Below, piece by piece: positions 46,010 through 53,600 of a stretch of 64,000 nucleotides of DNA. The stretch is from the NCBI GenBank assembly GCA_030425385.1, contig JAUIAH010000017.1, positions 62,001-126,000 on the forward strand, in the 5' to 3' direction. The DNA comes from Verrucomicrobiia bacterium (GTDB taxonomy: Bacteria; Verrucomicrobiota; Verrucomicrobiia; Verrucomicrobiales; DEV007). How positions within the stretch are numbered: position 1 is the first letter of the stretch; the number at the start of each line of letters is the position of its first letter. The notes under the pieces are model-generated. The model was not told where the DNA came from, did not search any database, and saw nothing but the letters and a program-made list of their open reading frames with translations. The translations under genes and the position numbers were made by a program.

Positions 46010-47623
46010 ATGGTCCACTCAAGCCCCTATCTCCTGCTGCTCGTGTTCATCCTGACGATCGGCGCGTGCCGCGATCCAGAAGAGGCAGCGCTTCATGATC
46101 TTGAGGAAGATGGCTTTGGCTTTGCCGTGAGTGACTTTCATCGTGCCGCTGCCCAGGGGGATGTGGCTGCGGTGGAGAAGTTTCTCAAGGCAGGGATGGC
46201 AGTGGATGTGGAAGGTGAGGACGGTCAAACAGCCTTCCAACGGGCTGCTGCCATGGGAGAGGATGGAATGGTTCGCTATCTTGTCGAGGCCGGGGCGTCG
46301 ACGGACCAACGCCTAGATGGTGGTCGGACCTTGCTCATTGAGATTGCCGGACGCACAGACGGGGACCTGGCCATGCTCGATTTCCTTCTGGAGCATCATG
46401 CCGATGCCAAGGCCATGGATGCGCAGAATCTGACCGCGCTCATGGTGGGGGCGATGGCGGGCAATGTCGATGCCGTCCGGCGCCTTGCCATGCGAGATGT
46501 GCGTTCGCTAGATAAGGCGTTCTTGTTAGCCGCAGCGCAAGGGCACACGCACTGCCTGGAGGCGTTGATCGAATTCGGTGCTTATGTGAACTGCCGCAGC
46601 CACGATGGGCAGACACCTCTCATGTACGCCGCGGGGAAAGGTCATGCAGAGGCTGTGAAACTGTTGTTGCGCCATCACGCGAATCGATTTGCCATGGACG
46701 AGAGCGGTAAGACTGCGAGCGAGCGAGCGGAAGCCGCCTCATACGCTACTCTAGCAGAGATCCTGCGCGACACCTCTGATCTTGTTCCGCCCAAGGTCCC
46801 GGCGAATAATGAGTTTGTGCCCAGCTTGGATGGCCAATTAATCGCCTTTCTGTCAGACGCAGATCCCGAGATTCATGCCGCCGCGATCGAGCCCCACCGG
46901 CCACTTCTCGATCCTTTGAATGGTCCCCCGGAAGAGACGGCAGAAGGTTCGAATGGTGGGAATCCACCTGCCGGAGCCACGGGGACGTCACCCAAGTTGC
47001 CTGTGGGCCGTCGTGCGGACGAGCAAGTGCCTGTCAATACCACTACTGGGGGAGCGCGCGGACGTCCCACGGCAAGTGTGGATGAAGAAACGCAACCCAC
47101 CGCGTCCAACGACCCCGCTTCAGTATCACCCGTCAATGTCGATCTGCCGAAGGAGCTGCGATTGGGCCGTTTCAACGAGCGCTTTGAACCTATCCTCATC
47201 ACCGACGTGACGGACAAACAGGCGAAGGTTCGTCTCCTCCACCGGCCCACTACCGATGCCAATGCCATCGTGATGGTGATGGTGGGAGAGCGCATCCCAG
47301 ACACATCGTATGAAGTGCAGAAGGTGACAAAGCGAGTTCGTCCGGCTAAGGGCGGCGGCACTGTCGATGTTTCAGAGGTGATGGTGCAAGACCGGGTGAG
47401 TCAGGAAGAGCAGCGCTTTGTTAGAGGAACCTTGCCGCGGGATGCCGACACGCACTTGGTCGTGGAAACGCGCCGCTCGCATCAGCGATTTGCCGCACGG
47501 TTAGGCGATGTCTTCACCGTTGCCGAAACCGAAGAGCAGTACGCTGTCTCGGACATTCGTCCGCATCAGCTCGTCGTGCGTAACCTGACTTCAGGGGACG
47601 TCTTGACAATCAATCGCGGGTGA
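46010..47623 (+). CDS. ankyrin-repeat lipoprotein
   Basis: I chose the ATG at 46010 because it opens a lipoprotein leader (YLLLLVFILTIGAC); an earlier in-frame ATG at 45899 would overlap the NIPSNAP start and add an unlikely extension. The 537-residue protein has about six ankyrin repeats (FHRAAAQGDVAAVEKFL, GQTAFQRAAAMGEDGMV, LTALMVGAMAGNVDAV, GQTPLMYAAGKGHAEAV). A Pro/Gly/Thr-rich disordered stretch (about 300-400) follows. The C-terminal beta domain (ARLGDVFTVAETEEQYAVSDIRPHQLVV) is not recognised. It ends 13 bases from the convergent degenerate megasynthase gene. Confidence 0.85.
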   Translation: MVHSSPYLLLLVFILTIGACRDPEEAALHDLEEDGFGFAVSDFHRAAAQGDVAAVEKFLKAGMAVDVEGEDGQTAFQRAAAMGEDGMVRYLVEAGASTDQRLDGGRTLLIEIAGRTDGDLAMLDFLLEHHADAKAMDAQNLTALMVGAMAGNVDAVRRLAMRDVRSLDKAFLLAAAQGHTHCLEALIEFGAYVNCRSHDGQTPLMYAAGKGHAEAVKLLLRHHANRFAMDESGKTASERAEAASYATLAEILRDTSDLVPPKVPANNEFVPSLDGQLIAFLSDADPEIHAAAIEPHRPLLDPLNGPPEETAEGSNGGNPPAGATGTSPKLPVGRRADEQVPVNTTTGGARGRPTASVDEETQPTASNDPASVSPVNVDLPKELRLGRFNERFEPILITDVTDKQAKVRLLHRPTTDANAIVMVMVGERIPDTSYEVQKVTKRVRPAKGGGTVDVSEVMVQDRVSQEEQRFVRGTLPRDADTHLVVETRRSHQRFAARLGDVFTVAETEEQYAVSDIRPHQLVVRNLTSGDVLTINRG

Positions 47624-47636
47624 TGGGCGGTCTGCC

Positions 47637-50600
47637 TTAGGAGAGAATCGTCTCTTTCGGGTGCAGCAGTTTGCCGAGTTCCTTGCCGAGCGAGTGCGGA
47701 GTGAGCTTGGCAATCGAAGCGACCGTGAAGCCCCCTCGCGCAAGTCCGTCCCAACCAAGTTGACGCTTGGTTGCTTGGAGACCTGGCCGCATGAGTGTGA
47801 GGTTTCCTGGATAAGCCCGGGGAACATAATTCCTCACTGCAGGGTGATCCACATCGGGAGCGTCCTCCGCGCAGGGATTGTGAGTGCCTGCTAGGATCAG
47901 TCCATCCATTGGGATCTCCAGATCCACGGCTTGTTGCGCCATTTCATATCCGAGAATGCCGCCTAGTGGTCCACCGCCAATCGTGAGATTCTGTGAGAGT
48001 CCTTCCTCTTGCAGGCGTTCCCAACAGATCGCGGCCGCCTCTTCAATGGTCACCTCCGGCATGAGATCGGCGTGGAGCAAATGAATGGTGTTTCCGTCAG
48101 GAAGCAATTCAGCTGCTTCACGGAGCAAGGCGGATTCTCCATCGCTCATGGCGACAAGCACCAGCGGCGCTTGATCACCGCTGCTGCCGTTGCGAATGCT
48201 TTCCAAATGAGCCGTGACCGTGGGCAGCGTATCAGATTCAAGATCGTCTGTGGCTTCCACGAGAATCCCATCGGCACCCCACGTCGCCTTCATCCCCGTG
48301 CAGAAGAGCTTGCCGGGAGCGTTGGGGAAGGGTGAACGCATCCAGCGAGAGTCCTTCGCCTTAGCAAGAGTTTGAACGAGTGCTAGACCATCGCCGCCCA
48401 CCCAAAGATCGCCAGACATTCCTTGAGGCACGGGTTGGAATGCGTCGTTGAGAACGAAGACTTGAGTGTGTGGAATGGGAAGACCGATCGGCATGGTCTC
48501 CCGTTCAAGGTCTTCTTCGCTAACCGTGTGACTACAGGTGAGGAACGTGTTTTCCAGTGGGCCGTAGCCAACGGTAAGACTCACAGGCAAGTCCTGGAGG
48601 ACGCGCGTGGTGACGGAAGGATCTGGGAGTTCTCCTTTGATGATGATCTGACGGATCCAGGAGAGATCGTCAGCGTGTTCGTCCATCAAGGCGGCGAGCG
48701 TTGTTCCAGATAATACCAGCGAACTCACTCGTTGAGTGGCGATTGCTTCCGCAAGAGCCTCGGTGGAGTGAGAACCTCTCGGAATAGCTAAGACACCACC
48801 ATTGAGCAAGGGGCCCCAGACTTCTAACAAACACTGATCGCTATCCGTTTGGCCTCCAAGCAAGAAGATCTCGTGAGCGCCAATGGTTGCGTAGTCCGTA
48901 TTCTTAACCAGCCGCACGAGAGCGCGGTGGGGGAGACGCACCGGTTCGGGTGAGTCGTTGTCCCAATGATAGAGAACCACAGCGGCATCGTCCCGTGTGG
49001 TTTGCGATCGGAGGTTTGCGATCCCTTTCGCGTCGGGGTCGTAGGTGACGGCATCGATGTCCAAGGTGGGAATCGTGGAGCCGGGTGACCATGCTGCCCA
49101 ATCCTGACGCTTTCCTTGAACGAGCAATAGCGCGGGATTGGCAGCCTTGAGCCTATCCAGATCGGGTTCTCGAGAACGATCAAGTGGGAGGTAGGCCGCG
49201 CCGACCTTGAGAACGGCAAGCCACGTTTCAATCATGCGTGGCGACGCCTGCATGAGGACACCGACAGTGTCGCCAGGTTGGATGCCTTTATCAATCAACG
49301 CCTGAGCCATCTCATCGCTTCGGGCGTTCAGCTCTCCGTAAGTGACCTTCTCCTGCCCATGGCGAATGGCGATGCGACCGGGCATCTTCGTAGCAAGCGT
49401 TTCAAAGAGGCGGTGAACGGGTTCATGCGGAGGTGCCCCCGTAGTGGTCACGTTCCGATGCACCACCAAAGTCTCGTAGACTTCATCAGAGACCAATCGT
49501 AGGTCTGCTAGGGTGGCGTCAGAGGCTGCCGCGATAAGATTCTGAAGGAGAACCACAAACGAATCGATCCAGCGTTCAATCGTTTGGGAGTCAAAGCGAT
49601 TGGCATCGTAGTCGCATAGGATTTGATCTCGAGTCACTTGCCAATGCAGGGGAAGCTTGGCTGGCGGGGATGAGAGTCCCAAGCCGCAGCCGGGCCCGCA
49701 AGCGGCTAGCCATTTCTGAAAGCGGTCCTGATTGCTGAGGGCATGCGCATTGGCCACTTCCTTGGCCGCCAAGACAGCGGCGAGAGCATCCCTGAGCGTG
49801 AGATGCCGCTCAGAGAAGACGAGGGGCAGAGCTTGGCCATCAATCTCACTAAGGAAGGTGACAGACTCTTTCCCGGACCACGCGCTAAAGACGCTATGGA
49901 AAGCCACGCAAAGGAGATCGTCGCGGTCACCACCCCAGGCTTCCGCCTGCTTTCCTAAGGCGTCGAGCAACGTCTTCGGCACCTGACGACAAATCGTCTT
50001 GGGAGTGAGTGGTCCCTTCCCGTGACGGTCTTGAGGCCAATGGCGCTTCGCATTGCGAAGAGTCTCTGTCCAGTAGAGCAAGTGTTGTTCATCTTGCTTG
50101 CCGGCCATTCGCGCAATGTAAGAGTCGGGATGCTTGAGAAAGAACCCGCGATCTTGGAGAGCATTGACGCTTTCATCAAACCGGGAGACGAACTGATCCA
50201 GATCGTCATCGGAGTGGGCGAGCGTGGTCGTATTCGGGCGACTCGTCGAGAGGCGAAGCCCATGATAGAGCGCCTCCGCAGGAAGTAACCATGCCTGTTC
50301 CAAATCTTTGGTCACCTGAATCGTAAAGAGGCATCCAAGGCTGCGGATCGCTAGCGGCGCTTCCATTTGCAACGAACTTTCTTGCAGAGCGGTTATTGCC
50401 TGTTGGGTGCGGCTACGCCATTGACGCAAGTCCTTCTGCGTGGTCTGCTGAATGCTCTTGATAGTGGCCTGCACGGCCACAAGTGGCAGGCTGTGATGCA
50501 GGGGGGGCGCACTAGCAATGAGGCGATCTTGGCTAGAAGAGCGCCACCCATCACTGCGGGCCAGAATGCCGACCGGAAGGCCATCTGACAAGGACTCTCC

Positions 50601-53600
50601 ATAAATGGCAAAGTCCGGGCGGATGGAGGCGAGACTGCGGCCATCTTCTTCATCCCAACGGAAGGCGGTCTCGCGTTCATCGAGGATGAGCGCCATGCCG
50701 CAGCGTTCCGTTTCTTCCCGGATGACATCGAGGATCTCTGCCCGTTGAGCGGGTTCCAGATCGATCAATGAGAGGGGATCGACGAGGATGGCGGCCAACT
50801 CGTGACGTCGACGAAAGATCTGTGAAGCGAGGCGCGGGTCCTCCGGATGCAGACAGACGCGACCGTTGACGAAGCGCTTCTCTTGCCCAGAAATCACGCC
50901 GATGCCAGGGCGGCCGCCCCGGTCTTGAGCAAGTGATAGGGCAAGATCAAGAGCGTCTTTCGATGATTGGACAAAGGTGATCTTGTCAGTGAAGAAGTCA
51001 TCCCGAAGCGCATCAATGATCCCGAGTTTGAGGGAGGACATGCTTTCGGGGGATTCGTCGGCGATGTGGTCGCGGATGGCGCGAACGACTGCTTCAGATT
51101 GGTAGCCCAACCAATGCGTGAGGAGGGAGTCGGAGACATCGATGTAGGCATTGTCATCAGCATCCCAAACACGGCTCCCCTGTGCGCGCCGAGTGATGAT
51201 TTCAGGGCGTTCGCGCAGCATGCCTCCCGTGTGTGCGCCCAAACGCTCCCGCTCTTCCTGGCTCTTGGGCGCTTGAGAACGGCTGCGTTCGAGTGTCTCT
51301 TCAAAGTAGTCTCCGGTAGCATCGACAAGGCTGAGGTCGCGTTCGAGAGGCTCTGTCGCTTGCGGAAAGACCGCTGAACGAAGGTCGTCTAACGCTTTCT
51401 CAATGACTTCGAAGCGCTCCTGCAACTGTGGAGGATTGCCGCTGGCGATGGATTGGTCGTTGTCTGAAGAGGGCTCAGTGTCTGTTTCAAGCATCGGGAA
51501 TGGGTCATTAGCAGTATCCTCAACCTCATCACGTGGATCGGCATCGGTATGCAGAGCGAGGAGACCAGAGGCAGCTGCGGCTGCAGTGGTGCTCTGGGAA
51601 TCTGTGGGAAGCTCCGCCACGACCTCTGCCGACTTAGGTTCGTCATCCAGGGAATCAGCGAGAAGCTCCATCGCAGCCCGGGCACCTGAGGACGTGATGA
51701 CAGGTTTGTTCTCCGCCTCGGGAGCGTCGGCATCGTTGTCAGGGGTCTCATGAGATGACTCGGAGCTGATGGGGGAAGCGGGCTCCTCATCGACCTGATG
51801 AAAGGTGTGCCAATCGATTGCCAGACCGTTCTCCCAGAGCTTGCCAGCGATTTCAGCGGTGTGAAGGACTTCTCTCTGCGGGCCTCGGGGAGATCCAGAG
51901 AAAGCTTCAAAGGCACCATCGGGTAACGATTGTGTGAGGGAAGTCCCGGGACCAATTTCCAAGGAGATGCCTTGGAAGGCTTCACCGAGATGCTGCAACG
52001 CTTCCTGAACGCGAAGCGGATGCGATAAGTGTGAGGCCCAGTAGTTGGGAGAACAGCAGGTTTCTTCACTGATCCAATCGCCAGTAACTCCAGAGAGGAA
52101 AGGGAGGCGAGGTTCGCGGAGGTCAACGTATTCGAGCACTTGCTCAAAGGAGGCTTCCATGGCCTGCATGGCGGCCGATTGCCGGGCATGTGCAAAGGGT
52201 AGCCGTGTGTGAGGGACGGATCGCGAGTCGAGGAGTTCGATCAATTCTGCAATCGCTTCCGAGTCGCCCGTGATGATCGACTCGTGGTCAGATTGATAGA
52301 CGGCCACGTCCACGCGTTGCTTGAGGAAAGGCTTGATCTCACGCGCGTTCGCCTCAATGCGCAAAGTCATGCCAGGCGTGCCCATGGATCGGATCAACTC
52401 GGATCGTTTCGCGAGGAGAGCGAGGACTTCTTCCAATGTGAAGACACCGCTCAAACAGGCAGCGACGTATTCCCCCGTGCCTTGACCGAAACAGGCGGCC
52501 GGTTGCAGACCCCACGACATCCATAGACGCGCCTGCGCGAAGGTGGAGATAAACAACGCAGAATCGGCGTGCACAGACTGGGCCGGATTGGAGTCGTTCA
52601 ACAAGGTCTCACGGATATCGTGCCCCGTGACTTGCTCATGAACCTTGCTGCACCAATCGACCACTTCGCGGTAGACCTCTTCGGTCTCATAAAGACCTTT
52701 GCCGTGATAGGAGTGGAGTGCGAAAGTGTCAGGAAAGAGAAACACTAAGCTTGGTGCAGGGGTGCGCACGGCCGTGGGCACTACCGTTTGGTGACCATTT
52801 GCGAGATCGTGAATGTCTTGAATGACAAGGCTGGAGCGGAACGCACTGGCAGGACGCGAGGTCGCAACGATTGCTGCCAATTCCGGTAAGTCCTCACGGG
52901 ATTGCAAGGCGAACTGATCTGCCAGGGTCGCCCATTCAGAGAGGACGGATTCCTTGGTATCGGAAGAAACGACAATCAATGCAGGCCGTTCGATGGGTTC
53001 ATTGAGCAGTTGGCGTGCTTCCTCTTCGGCGAGGCGTTTCTTCTCAGCAGCGGCAGCCTCAGCTTTCTGTTGTTCTTCTGCGAGGCGCCTGGCTTCAGCT
53101 TCAGCTTCAGCGGCCTGACGTGCTGCCTCCTCTGCCTCATGCTTTGCTTTGGCGTCGGCCTCAGCTTTGGCGGCTGCCTTCCGTGCTTCCTCTTCTGCCG
53201 CACGTTGGGCCTCTTCGTCTGCTTTGCGCTTGGCTTCCTCCTCAGCGCGCTGGCGAGCTTCTTCTGCAAGGCGCAGCGATTCGGACTCTGCCTCTTCCTC
53301 GGGTGACGGATGTGCGCGAACGGTCACGCGCTGTGTTACTGCTAGATCATCTTCCTCATCATCCACGGAGGATAGCATGAGGCGTTTGACGGTGCTGGCG
53401 AGACCTTCGATCGTCGCCCGTTCGTGGAGGTGTCGGCTGAATGACCACGTGAAGCTGAGGACACCGTCTTCCAAACAGGTATCCAAGGCGACGGGATGCA
53501 CGCGCAGAGCCCGCGGGCTGCGCAATGGACCGACGTCTTCGGAGGCGAGTTCAAAGTAGGGATTGTTCGCCAGTGCTTCGTGCATGCCGCTACGATGTTG

